Shown here one piece after another: positions 27,723 through 36,959 of a stretch of 64,000 nucleotides of DNA (its first letter is position 1; each line of letters starts with the position of its first letter). The DNA is from Paenibacillus assamensis DSM 18201 (GTDB taxonomy: Bacteria; Bacillota; Bacilli; Paenibacillales; Paenibacillaceae): NCBI RefSeq assembly GCF_000422445.1, contig NZ_KE383837.1, forward strand, positions 806,001-870,000. The letters are read 5' to 3'. The notes under the pieces are model-generated. The model ran no database searches. It was not told the origin of the DNA and worked only from the letters and a program-made list of their open reading frames with translations. A program made the translations under genes and the position numbers.

Positions 27723-29671
27723 CTATGCTTCACCCGCTCCTGCTCCTCTGCTTGCTTCGCCCGATTCCATTTGCTCATATCCCCTACCAAATAGCCTGTA
27801 ATTCGCCGTATGCGTTCAATATTCATCTCAGGAGCTTCACAAGCTGGACAATTACTATGAATGATCGCTTGATATCCACAAGTGCGGCAGCGATCAACAG
27901 GATGATTAATGGAACCATAGCCGATTTGATGCTCTGCCATCGCGCGCACAAGTCGATCCAGCGCTTTTATATTACCAACTACCGCGCCATCCAGCTCGAC
28001 ATAGGTAATATGTCCACCATTGCATAGTTCATGGAAGGGTCCTTCGATGCGAATTTTATCAAATGCTTTTAAGCTGTAGTACACGGGTACATGATACGAA
28101 TTGGTGTAGTACTGTCTATCCGTCACTCCAGCTATATTCCCAAAATCAATGCGGTCTTTTTTTACGAACTTGCCTGAGAGCCCCTCAGCGGGAGTAGCAA
28201 TAAGAGAAAAATTCAACCCTGTCCGCTCCGCCGTCTCGTCCATTCGTTTACGCATATGACGAATAATACGCAGCCCCAGCTCATGAGACGATTCAGATTG
28301 GCCGTGGTGGCTGCCTACTAGCTGAGTTAATGCCTCAGCAAGACCAATAAAGCCAACGCCAAGCGATCCTTGTTTCAACACATCTGCTAACGCTTCATCT
28401 GGCGCCAACTGCTCACTTCCACGCCAAACTCCCTGACGCATGAGGAAGCTAAAATCTTTAGCTCGCTTCTTACTTTGGAATTGCAAACGTTCAAGCAGTT
28501 GACGCTCTGCAACGTCCATTAGCGAATCTAGCATCAAGAAAAAATGTTCCACGTCGTCTGCCAGCAAACTAAGCCTAACTAGATTCAACGAAGTAAAGGA
28601 TAAATTGCCTCGCCCCAAAGCCGTTTCTTTCCCGTTCACATTTCCCATCACTCTAGTACGACATCCCATATAGCAGGCTTCAGACTCAGGTGTTCCATCA
28701 TCATATTGCGCGTTAAAAGGTGAATCTAAAAACGCGAAGTTCGGAAAAAGGCGCTTGGCCGTTGTCTCTAACGCTAGCTCATACAAATCACGATTCGGGT
28801 CACCTTCGTTAAAATTGACCCCAGACTTAAGCTTAAATATTTGTATCGGAAAAATAGGTGTCTCCCCGTTACCAAGACCAGCTTGGGTAGCCAGCAACAG
28901 CTGCTTCACTAATAATCTGCCAAAGCGAGATATGTCCGTCCCATAATTAATCGAAATAAAAGGAACTTGTCCACCACCGCGCGAGTGCATGGAGTTCGAG
29001 TTGTGAATGAAAGCTTCACAAGCTTGATAGACATCGCGCTCTGTCCACTGCCACGCAAGGGATTCAACTTGATTAGGCTCAGAAAGTGGCAGTTGTTCCA
29101 ACACGCCGCAATGACGTATATAGGTTTTTTCTACATAGGGAGCCAAATCATAATCAAACATCGGATACGCTTGTCCGCCATGCTGCTGATTTTGATTCGC
29201 CTGCAAAATGATCGATGCCAAGGCCATCGCACTCTTTATGTCTTTAGGCTCTCGCATATGTCCATGACCTGTATTGAATCCACCGCGCAGCATTTGTCCA
29301 AGTGGAATTTGACAGCAAGTTGTCGTTCCTGTTGCATAATAGTCTAGATCATGCGGATACAACAGATTGCTTTCCATTGCCTCTCTAGCCTCTGCCGTGA
29401 GCAAATGATGCATGGCATACCAGCGCGCGCTTTCACTAGCCATTTTCCCCATAATGCCCATAGGTGAGCGACCGTCCACGTTCGCATTTTCCTGCATCAA
29501 ATCTTGATCCGAACCATCAACGATGTCATCTAAGGACTTCATTAATTTTTCCTGGTCCAGCTGTTGCTGGTTTGTATGTTTATGAATAGATGGAAAGCGA
29601 TGAGTCGACCTAGATTGGCCTGTATCTCCCGCTGACATCGAATCTTTTTTAGATGTAAGTAAAGTGGTCAT
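27719..29671 (-). CDS. nrdD: Anaerobic (class III) ribonucleoside-triphosphate reductase NrdD
   Basis: A 650-residue glycyl-radical enzyme that reduces NTPs to dNTPs without oxygen. The substrate-radical cysteine lies in CYMGCRTRV, the C-terminal zinc site is CRTC-x10-CPAC, and the glycyl-radical loop is RRITGYLVGD near the C-terminus. The catalytic domain begins at about residue 46 (SLDDIVDGSDQDLMQENAN). The N-terminal allosteric ATP-cone (about 90 residues) found in many relatives is absent, replaced by a 45-residue polar leader. The ribosome site AGGGGCGGG precedes the ATG. Two NrdR boxes cover its promoter. Confidence 0.94.
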   Translation of the reverse strand: MTTLLTSKKDSMSAGDTGQSRSTHRFPSIHKHTNQQQLDQEKLMKSLDDIVDGSDQDLMQENANVDGRSPMGIMGKMASESARWYAMHHLLTAEAREAMESNLLYPHDLDYYATGTTTCCQIPLGQMLRGGFNTGHGHMREPKDIKSAMALASIILQANQNQQHGGQAYPMFDYDLAPYVEKTYIRHCGVLEQLPLSEPNQVESLAWQWTERDVYQACEAFIHNSNSMHSRGGGQVPFISINYGTDISRFGRLLVKQLLLATQAGLGNGETPIFPIQIFKLKSGVNFNEGDPNRDLYELALETTAKRLFPNFAFLDSPFNAQYDDGTPESEACYMGCRTRVMGNVNGKETALGRGNLSFTSLNLVRLSLLADDVEHFFLMLDSLMDVAERQLLERLQFQSKKRAKDFSFLMRQGVWRGSEQLAPDEALADVLKQGSLGVGFIGLAEALTQLVGSHHGQSESSHELGLRIIRHMRKRMDETAERTGLNFSLIATPAEGLSGKFVKKDRIDFGNIAGVTDRQYYTNSYHVPVYYSLKAFDKIRIEGPFHELCNGGHITYVELDGAVVGNIKALDRLVRAMAEHQIGYGSINHPVDRCRTCGYQAIIHSNCPACEAPEMNIERIRRITGYLVGDMSKWNRAKQAEEQERVKHR

Positions 29672-29694
29672 CTATTTCCCGCCCCTTCTTTTAA

Positions 29695-29744
29695 ACACTA
29701 TATATAGTATGCATACATAAAATAAATCACAATATGTATTATGT
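29695..29744 (-). promoter_or_regulatory. nrdDG promoter covered by two NrdR boxes
   Basis: ACACTATATATAGTAT at 29695-29710 matches the published NrdR-box consensus (acaCwAtATaTwGtgt) at 15 of 16 positions. ACAATATGTATTATGT at 29729-29744 matches at 13 of 16. On the minus strand a -35 TTGTGA (29727-29732) and a -10 TACTAT (29704-29709) are 17 bp apart, so the boxes cover both promoter elements. NrdR bound to ATP/dATP should repress nrdDG. Confidence 0.85.
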
Positions 29745-29770
29745 CACACTTAAAATCACAAAATTAAACA

Positions 29771-29802
29771 ACAAAAAACCTGATCGCATAATAGCAATCA
29801 GG
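29771..29802 (-). terminator. Terminator after the zinc-ribbon gene
   Basis: On the minus strand CCTGATTGC / GCGATCAGG (9-bp stem, one G-U pair) is followed by TTTTTT. It probably ends the cymR-iscS-PRC-zinc ribbon transcript. Confidence 0.8.
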
Positions 29803-29815
29803 CCTGTTTGTTAAC

Positions 29816-30031
29816 TTATGTAGAGGCTGGTGCCCCTGTATACGCAGTATCTGTCCATTCATCACCGAAAAATAGATCATCTAGCGAGCTGAGTGTTCCA
29901 TCTTCCTCTACTTGATAAACCGACATTTTCTCACCATTCACTGTTAGTTCAATAAAGCATCCCCAGCAGTAAAATTGGTGAGCACCTATTTTGCCGATGT
30001 CTTTCGAGTTGCAGTTCGGGCATTGCAGCAT
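29816..30031 (-). CDS. Small zinc-ribbon protein of unknown function
   Basis: A 71-residue protein with two Cys-x2-Cys pairs (CPNC near residue 4 and CWGC near residue 22), which would bind one zinc ion, followed by a short beta-rich and acidic tail. I do not recognise a named family. It lies 51 bp after the PRC-barrel gene and just before a terminator, so it is probably the last gene of the cymR transcript. Confidence 0.75.
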   Translation of the reverse strand: MLQCPNCNSKDIGKIGAHQFYCWGCFIELTVNGEKMSVYQVEEDGTLSSLDDLFFGDEWTDTAYTGAPAST

Positions 30032-30082
30032 ATGTTCACCATTCCGTCCCTATAATATTGCGCATTAGGGATTGCAGCCAAT

Positions 30083-30583
30083 CTATTGGTGCTCTGGCTT
30101 GAGGTCATGAAGCAGAATCGCATGTTCTCCTATCTGCATCCGGCTTGTTCCATCAATGCGCTGCCTTCCTTCCAGAAGGTCGGATATTAATCCGTCTGTA
30201 ATTTCCAGTCCTACTATCGTATTGCCCATATCTGGCTGAAAATAAACATCAGCAACCCAGCCTAACTGCGTTCCCTCTAGCGTTAGCAATGGAATGTCTT
30301 TCAATCGCTTCGAACCGTATAAAAATGACCACTCTTGCTGCTCTACGATCTCTTCTCCTCGTTCAATGACAGATGCACTCGGAATAAATACGGCATCTTC
30401 ACCACAAGCCGCCAGTTGCTCCCATTGAATAACTGCAGCTTGACGATGAAACATGCCGCCCTCTTCCAACTCCAGATGAGTCAGCATCCATTGTGCCGAT
30501 ATCCATATATCTTTGACCTTAGATACTCTTTGTCCTGTCGTAATATCATAGATCGGCAAGCCAATGAGCTCCAGCAACTTCAC
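30083..30583 (-). CDS. PRC-barrel domain protein (YrrD-like)
   Basis: A 166-residue protein with two PRC-barrel units. The first begins LIGLPIYDITTGQRVSKVKDIW and the second begins LKDIPLLTLEGTQLGWVADVYF. PRC barrels often bind partners or RNA, and the function of this group is not established. YrrD of B. subtilis has the same architecture and lies in the same iscS/mnmA neighbourhood. I chose the GTG at 30583 because GGAGGAGGAG lies 4 nt upstream; a TTG 36 bp earlier lacks a ribosome site. It follows iscS by 78 bp. Confidence 0.82.
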   Translation of the reverse strand: MKLLELIGLPIYDITTGQRVSKVKDIWISAQWMLTHLELEEGGMFHRQAAVIQWEQLAACGEDAVFIPSASVIERGEEIVEQQEWSFLYGSKRLKDIPLLTLEGTQLGWVADVYFQPDMGNTIVGLEITDGLISDLLEGRQRIDGTSRMQIGEHAILLHDLKPEHQ

Positions 30584-30661
30584 AATGCTCCTCCTCCAGC
30601 GAGACGCCGAGCTTGACAACTCGCAAGTGAACTTGCAGCACGCATCCGCTTGAGGAACAGC

Positions 30662-31837
30662 CTATCGGTTCGTTCTGCTGCGCAGACGTTCCGCAATTCC
30701 CTTTATTCGCTCAATGGCTTCGTGCGCTTGCTCTTTAGTATTGCCCAATCCAAAGCTAAATCGCACAGCCGTCTTCATTCGCTCAGGCTCAAGCTTCATG
30801 GCCTTCAGCACATGGGATACTTCCAAGGAGCCAGACGTACAAGCTGAACCGCTGGCAGCCATTACGCCTGCCATATCCAAGTTCATTAACATCGTTTCCG
30901 TCGGAATATCTAAAAAACTTACATTTAGAACATGAGGTAATCGTTCTGTAGGATGACCATTTAGCACGATTCGATCTTGGAAGCACTCCCTAAGCTCCTC
31001 CCAGAACATCTCCCTGATTGCACTAAGCTCTTCACGCTTATTCGACAACTGACTGTATGAACACTGAACAGCTTCAGCAAAACCTGCTATGGCAGCTATA
31101 TTTTCGGTTCCTGCACGACGCTTACGCTCTTGGCTTCCCCCATGAATTAGCGGTTCCCACTGGACGCCTTGACGAGCATACAACAACCCAATCCCTTTCG
31201 GACCATTCACCTTATGTGCAGAAAAACTCGCAAAGTCTATTGGCATCTCATGCAAGTTAAGTTCCATCGCTCCCAGTGCCTGGACCGCATCTGTATGCAT
31301 CACAATGCCACGCTCACGTGCAAGCCGGCCAATGGCTGCGATAGGCTGAAGCGTGCCTACTTCGTTATTTCCCAGCATGACGCTTATTAAGCAAGTATGC
31401 GGTTCAATTGCGGCCGCAACCGCATCTATATGAATACGGCCTTCATGATCAGGCTCCACTCGAGTAACAGAAAAGCCTATACGTTCTAACTGTTCAATCG
31501 GATGCAGTACAGCATGATGCTCAATCGTTGTCGTAATAATGTGCGGCATAACAGAGCTGCCTTCGCGTTTTGCTTTGAACCATGCTGCCCAAGCAGCACC
31601 AAAAATAGCTGTATTGTTACTCTCGCTGCCGCCACTCGTAAAAATAAGCTCTTGAGCCGAGCAGCCAAGCATAGCCGCAAATCGATCCCGAGCTTGATTA
31701 ATAACTGCTCTTGCTTCTCTTCCCGACGCATGTATGCTGGAAGGGTTTCCATAATTATGCGCCATGCGCATCATCACATCATTGGCATCAGGATGCAGCG
31801 GCGTCGTAGCCGCATGATCTAAATAGATTCGCTCCAT
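30662..31837 (-). CDS. iscS: Cysteine desulfurase (IscS/NifS class, YrvO-like)
   Basis: A 391-residue PLP enzyme that takes sulfur from cysteine and passes it, as a persulfide, to MnmA and other acceptors. The PLP lysine is Lys209 in SAHKVNGPKG. The persulfide cysteine is Cys333 in SGSACTSGS. Other conserved parts are YLDHAATTP at the start and TSGGSESNN. The ATG at 31837 starts like the family (MERIYLD); a GTG 12 bp upstream is an alternative. It follows cymR by 24 bp, an arrangement shared with B. subtilis cymR-yrvO. Its usual partner mnmA lies beyond cymR on the other strand. Confidence 0.92.
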   Translation of the reverse strand: MERIYLDHAATTPLHPDANDVMMRMAHNYGNPSSIHASGREARAVINQARDRFAAMLGCSAQELIFTSGGSESNNTAIFGAAWAAWFKAKREGSSVMPHIITTTIEHHAVLHPIEQLERIGFSVTRVEPDHEGRIHIDAVAAAIEPHTCLISVMLGNNEVGTLQPIAAIGRLARERGIVMHTDAVQALGAMELNLHEMPIDFASFSAHKVNGPKGIGLLYARQGVQWEPLIHGGSQERKRRAGTENIAAIAGFAEAVQCSYSQLSNKREELSAIREMFWEELRECFQDRIVLNGHPTERLPHVLNVSFLDIPTETMLMNLDMAGVMAASGSACTSGSLEVSHVLKAMKLEPERMKTAVRFSFGLGNTKEQAHEAIERIKGIAERLRSRTNR

Positions 31838-31861
31838 CTCTTTATTCACTCCATATGTCCG

Positions 31862-32281
31862 TTAAATATAGAACATATAACTGTCTTGACTGCCTTCATC
31901 TTTAAAGTTAATCAAGTCAGCCAGCATCGTCGTATCCAACACTTGTGCAATGCTATCACGAATACGCACCCACAAATCACGTTTCGCTGGATCATCCTCT
32001 TCCGTAAAGTCCACTGGTGAAATCGGACCTTCCAACACACGAATGATTTCGCCTGCACTCAATGTCTCTGGCTCCCGTGCAAGTATATATCCTCCATACG
32101 CACCACGAATACTTTTGACCAAGCCTGCGTTGCGCAGTGGAGCAATTAATTGCTCTAAATAATGCTCAGATAGTTGATTTTTGTCAGCTATACTTTTTAA
32201 GGATGTTGGCCCTTCGCCATAGCTTTTTGCCAATTCCATCATAATTGTTAAGCCATAGCGGCCCTTGGTAGAAATTTTCAT
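31862..32281 (-). CDS. cymR: Rrf2 family regulator CymR of cysteine metabolism
   Basis: A 139-residue winged-helix Rrf2 protein. The helix-turn-helix covers about residues 22-50 (SLKSIADKNQLSEHYLEQLIAPL) and the wing is VKSIRGAYGGYIL. It has no cysteine, so it cannot carry an IscR-type iron-sulfur cluster and also lacks the single cysteine reported for CymR. CymR with cysteine synthase represses sulfur-uptake genes. Assignment rests on length and the neighbouring iscS. The ATG follows GGGGTG. Confidence 0.85.
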   Translation of the reverse strand: MKISTKGRYGLTIMMELAKSYGEGPTSLKSIADKNQLSEHYLEQLIAPLRNAGLVKSIRGAYGGYILAREPETLSAGEIIRVLEGPISPVDFTEEDDPAKRDLWVRIRDSIAQVLDTTMLADLINFKDEGSQDSYMFYI

Positions 32282-33702
<1,421 letters not shown>

Positions 33703-33761
33703 TAGTTTGTAGCGATAGTTATATCGTTCATGCCTTGTACAGCAGCATAACTAGAAACAAA

Positions 33762-33829
33762 ATAAAAAAGCCGCATCTCTTCTGCACAGTGGTAAAACCC
33801 AGTGCAGAGGAGCAAGCGGCTTTTCTTTT
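33762..33829. terminator. Bidirectional terminator between mnmA and the CorC-type gene
   Basis: Outer stem AAAAGCCGC / GCGGCTTTT and inner stem TCTGCAC / GTGCAGA. The plus strand continues TTTTCTTTTG and the minus strand continues TTTTTTATTTTG, so it can stop transcripts from both sides. Confidence 0.85.
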
Positions 33830-33927
33830 GTAGAAACGCATCGTAATGATTTTTTATAAGTTCAGTATTCATCATCTTATTAGTAGACAATTATCAACAA
33901 TTATCATTTCATCAGACAAACCTATCA

Positions 33928-35262
33928 TCAAGCAGTTGAAACCGACTCCAAGGATTGTTCGGGTGCCATCACCCTCCTTATGAGAAGCCTTGTAATACGG
34001 AGATGGTACGTTTCCTCAATAACAAACTCCCATCCCCCGTCTGACATAATAATTTGACCTTTTTTCGGGGCATCTACTTGGGCATAAGCCCAGCCTCCGA
34101 TTGTATCGAAATCATCTGAGACAATGTCGACATTGAAATAAGCTTTCACAGCTTCAATCAACATCATGCCGTCAACCGAAAATACATGCTCATCACGCTT
34201 CACAATTTGAGGCAATTCTTCGTCGAACTCATCTTGAATTTCGCCTACAATCTCCTCCATAATGTCTTCAAGCGTAACTAGTCCCGCTGTACCGCCATAC
34301 TCATCAATTAAGACAGCAATTTGCATGCGGTTCTTCTGCATCATCTTCATAAGCGCACTAATTGACATCGACTCAGGAACACTTAATATCGGGCGAATCA
34401 CTTGACGGATGTCATCAACTTCATCCGAAACTTTGACTAAGTCCTTCAGATGAACAAAGCCAATAATGTTATCCTTATCTGGATCACATACCGGATAACG
34501 GGTATGCATTTCTTCGAAGGCTGTGTCTTTGTTCTGCTCGAACGAATCTGCCGTATACAAACAGACCATATCCGTTCTCGGAATCATAATTTCCCGTGCG
34601 TGCGTCTCGGAGAATTCAAAGATATTGTCCATTAAAGCAAGCTCAGTATTATCAATAAGACCGCTTCTATGGCTCTCTTTGACTAAAATGCGTATTTCCT
34701 CCTCCGTATGGGCAGAATTATGCTCGGTTACATGCTCTACTCCAACAAGGCGAAGCAGACGGCTCGAAATTCCATGTAACATCCATATGAAGGGATACAT
34801 CAACTTGTAAAATACTGTTAGCGGCATTGCAGCCCATAAAGTCACTTTTTCCGCATTGCGAACAGCGAGAGACTTCGGCGCCAACTCACCCAATACAATG
34901 TGAACAATCGTAATAAGCATAAAGGCAATTGCCGTTGCAATCGTGTGTATGACAAATGGAGTTGCTCCGATTGAACTTAGCGGTTCATACAGCAATCTTG
35001 CCACCGTATGCTCCCCAATCCAACCTAGACCAAGCGAAGCAATCGTAATGCCTAACTGACAAGCCGACAAATACGCATTCAGGTTGTCAGTCAAATGCCG
35101 GGCAAACTTGGCCCTTGCATTACCTTCCTGCGCGAGCGCATCGATCCGACTTCCCCGTACTTTGACCATTGCAAATTCCGCAGCAACGAAGAAGCCGTTC
35201 AACAATACTAGCAACATGACTAACAACAATCCCCATATTATGGGTAACGGGTCACTACTCAA
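33928..35262 (-). CDS. CNNM/CorC-family membrane protein (hemolysin family)
   Basis: A 444-residue integral membrane protein. The N-terminal CNNM (DUF21) domain has four helices (about 8-30, 60-85, 95-125, 135-155). A CBS pair follows (about 210-335, with IPRTDMVCL and VLIDEYGGTAGLVTLEDIMEEI), then a CorC/HlyC-type C-terminal domain (about 350-430). The family is linked to Mg2+ export or homeostasis. The start is a TTG with AGGAAAG 4-5 nt upstream and GGAGGTG further out. A promoter at 35342-35369 drives it. No M-box Mg2+ riboswitch is seen. Confidence 0.87.
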   Translation of the reverse strand: MSSDPLPIIWGLLLVMLLVLLNGFFVAAEFAMVKVRGSRIDALAQEGNARAKFARHLTDNLNAYLSACQLGITIASLGLGWIGEHTVARLLYEPLSSIGATPFVIHTIATAIAFMLITIVHIVLGELAPKSLAVRNAEKVTLWAAMPLTVFYKLMYPFIWMLHGISSRLLRLVGVEHVTEHNSAHTEEEIRILVKESHRSGLIDNTELALMDNIFEFSETHAREIMIPRTDMVCLYTADSFEQNKDTAFEEMHTRYPVCDPDKDNIIGFVHLKDLVKVSDEVDDIRQVIRPILSVPESMSISALMKMMQKNRMQIAVLIDEYGGTAGLVTLEDIMEEIVGEIQDEFDEELPQIVKRDEHVFSVDGMMLIEAVKAYFNVDIVSDDFDTIGGWAYAQVDAPKKGQIIMSDGGWEFVIEETYHLRITRLLIRRVMAPEQSLESVSTA

Positions 35263-35341
35263 TAGACTTTCCTATCCACCTCCCATGACGTGGACAGGTG
35301 CACCTCCTCTTAAATGAAATGAACACTGCTTTGTACCTAAC

Positions 35342-35369
35342 ATTATAAATCATCTGGCACAAGCGTCAA
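35342..35369 (-). promoter_or_regulatory. Sigma-A promoter of the CNNM/CorC gene
   Basis: On the minus strand TTGACG (35364-35369), 16 bp, then TATAAT (35342-35347). It lies about 80 bp before the TTG start. Confidence 0.75.
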
Positions 35370-35498
35370 ATCGAACACAAGCTTTATAACTTAAAGAATA
35401 GGTTAGCAGCACCTCCTACAAGTGAATTAACACATTTATATTCACTGTAAGCCGCGTCCTATCCCAATAAAATGCGATAACTCGTACTTAGGATCTTA

Positions 35499-35807
35499 CT
35501 ACTCCTCTGAAGCGTAACGAATTGCCTCCTGCAATAGCCCGATAATATGCTCATCATCACATGAGTAAAGCATGTTTTGTCCTTCTCTCCGATATCTTAC
35601 GAAACGGTAGGCACGCAGTGTTTTAAGTTGGTGAGACACCGCTGATTGAGATAATTGCAGAGCATCTGCAATTTGATTGACCGCACATTCTTCGTTAGCA
35701 AGCAACGTAAGAATACGAATTCTAGTTGGGTCACCCAACGCCTTAAACGTTTGTGACACACGTTCCAACACTTCAGGCCCCCAGGCCTTTTCCTGCAATA
35801 GTTCCAT
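35499..35807 (-). CDS. ArsR/SmtB family transcriptional regulator
   Basis: A 102-residue winged-helix repressor. The start ALGDPTRIRILTLL and the recognition region NQIADALQLSQSAVSHQLKTLRAYRFVRYRREGQNMLY are typical. The C-terminal helix has Asp-x-His (DDEHIIGLL), as in CzrA-type Zn2+ sensors, but the second half of that site, usually His-x2-His, is Arg and Ser/Glu (AIRYASEE). Metal sensing is therefore uncertain. The one cysteine in the NEECAVNQ stretch replaces the CxC of ArsR. No obvious metal exporter is adjacent. Confidence 0.88.
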   Translation of the reverse strand: MELLQEKAWGPEVLERVSQTFKALGDPTRIRILTLLANEECAVNQIADALQLSQSAVSHQLKTLRAYRFVRYRREGQNMLYSCDDEHIIGLLQEAIRYASEE

Positions 35808-36065
35808 CGTTCACGACTCCTATTCTGAGCATATATGTATTGTGCATCAAATAATCCTTGACCGCAAACTACGACAAAGATTTATAGATACAGCAAGTTA
35901 TTTATAGGGTGTCCGATGTTGTCTGAACATATCCGCATACTTGGACAACGAAAATTTATACATGTATAAATATAAGTTAAACACTCATTTGTTCATTTAT
36001 TCAAACATAGTAGAAAAAGTTTCAGCTGCGTCTTTCAAGTTCATAAATACAGTAATGCAGTACAA

Positions 36066-36431
36066 TTACAATAAGGCTTTCCCAGCAGCAAGCCCCAATG
36101 CAGCCACGACGGTTGTTGCTATTGCCGTACTAAGTATATAAACCCCGAAATAAAAGGTATTTCGACTTTCCCATAATTTAAGCGCTTCTACTCCGAAAGT
36201 AGAAAAAGTGGTGAATGCACCACAAAACCCTATCGCCAATAGATGGACAAGAAACTCAGGCAGTATTGATGCGCAGCCAATAATGAAACCCAATAAATAG
36301 GATCCTGATACATTAATAAACCATGTAGGCCAAGGTACCGCTTGAGAGCAGCGCTGTCCGAGCCAAGCACCCAGTGTATAGCGTGACCATGCACCCGCTG
36401 CACCGCCAATAGCAATCCACAGCCAACTCAT
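36066..36431 (-). CDS. crcB: Fluoride channel subunit CrcB/Fluc (second of pair)
   Basis: A 121-residue, four-helix membrane protein of the Fluc family that exports F-. The conserved Gly-x-Arg-Tyr segment (GAWSRYTLG), the asparagine motif FINVSGSYLLGF and the TFSTFGVEAL phenylalanine/threonine track are present. The ATG at 36431 follows GGGAGGA and overlaps the stop of the preceding crcB as ATGA. Two tandem copies usually make a heterodimer with opposite topologies. Confidence 0.92.
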   Translation of the reverse strand: MSWLWIAIGGAAGAWSRYTLGAWLGQRCSQAVPWPTWFINVSGSYLLGFIIGCASILPEFLVHLLAIGFCGAFTTFSTFGVEALKLWESRNTFYFGVYILSTAIATTVVAALGLAAGKALL

Positions 36432-36829
36432 GTTGATTCCTCCCATGATCTATTCTGCATTCCACAACGATATCCTGCTGCTGCAGCTCCAATTCCTAGT
36501 GCAATCGTCAATACTTGATAAATAACAGCAGTAAGCATCCGATTCATCTGTATGAGTTGGACCGTTTCTAACGCAAATGTAGAGTATGTTGTAAATGCTC
36601 CAGCACATCCTGGACCAATAAATGCCCTCCAATATGGAGATAGGCTTTGCCTGCAACTTATCCTAGCAGTAAACCAACCCAGCAAAGCTGCCCCGAAGAT
36701 ATTAATAAACAGCGTGGTATAAGGAAAACCCATCACACTATCAAACGGATCAATTAAACTTATGCCATATCGTAGTAACGCGCCGATCATTCCTCCTGCA
36801 GCAACTGCTATTCCTACTACCTTCATCAT
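36428..36829 (-). CDS. crcB: Fluoride channel subunit CrcB/Fluc (first of pair)
   Basis: A 133-residue Fluc protein with four helices. It has GALLRYGISL, LFINIFGAALLGWF and FTTYSTFALETV, which match the Arg, Asn and Phe-box features of the family. I chose the ATG at 36829 because AAGGGG lies 10 nt upstream; an open frame extends 33 codons further but encodes a polar leader unlike the family. It starts 130 bp after the rarA stop. No fluoride riboswitch is recognisable upstream. Confidence 0.9.
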   Translation of the reverse strand: MMKVVGIAVAAGGMIGALLRYGISLIDPFDSVMGFPYTTLFINIFGAALLGWFTARISCRQSLSPYWRAFIGPGCAGAFTTYSTFALETVQLIQMNRMLTAVIYQVLTIALGIGAAAAGYRCGMQNRSWEEST

Positions 36830-36959
36830 GCGAGCATCGCCCCTTGATTTAATACTGCTACAGATTGATTCATCTTTTGAAGCCGCGCTAGATAAATCAT
36901 CAATCAAGTTATAGGATACAAGCCTCACTTTTGATGATCCCGATTAACTTATTATCCCA

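Noticed and set aside
35263-35345. Mg2+ (M-box) riboswitch before the CNNM/CorC gene
   Set aside because: The leader after the mapped promoter is only about 75 bp and shows no M-box motifs; only a short AGGTGCACCT palindrome is present.
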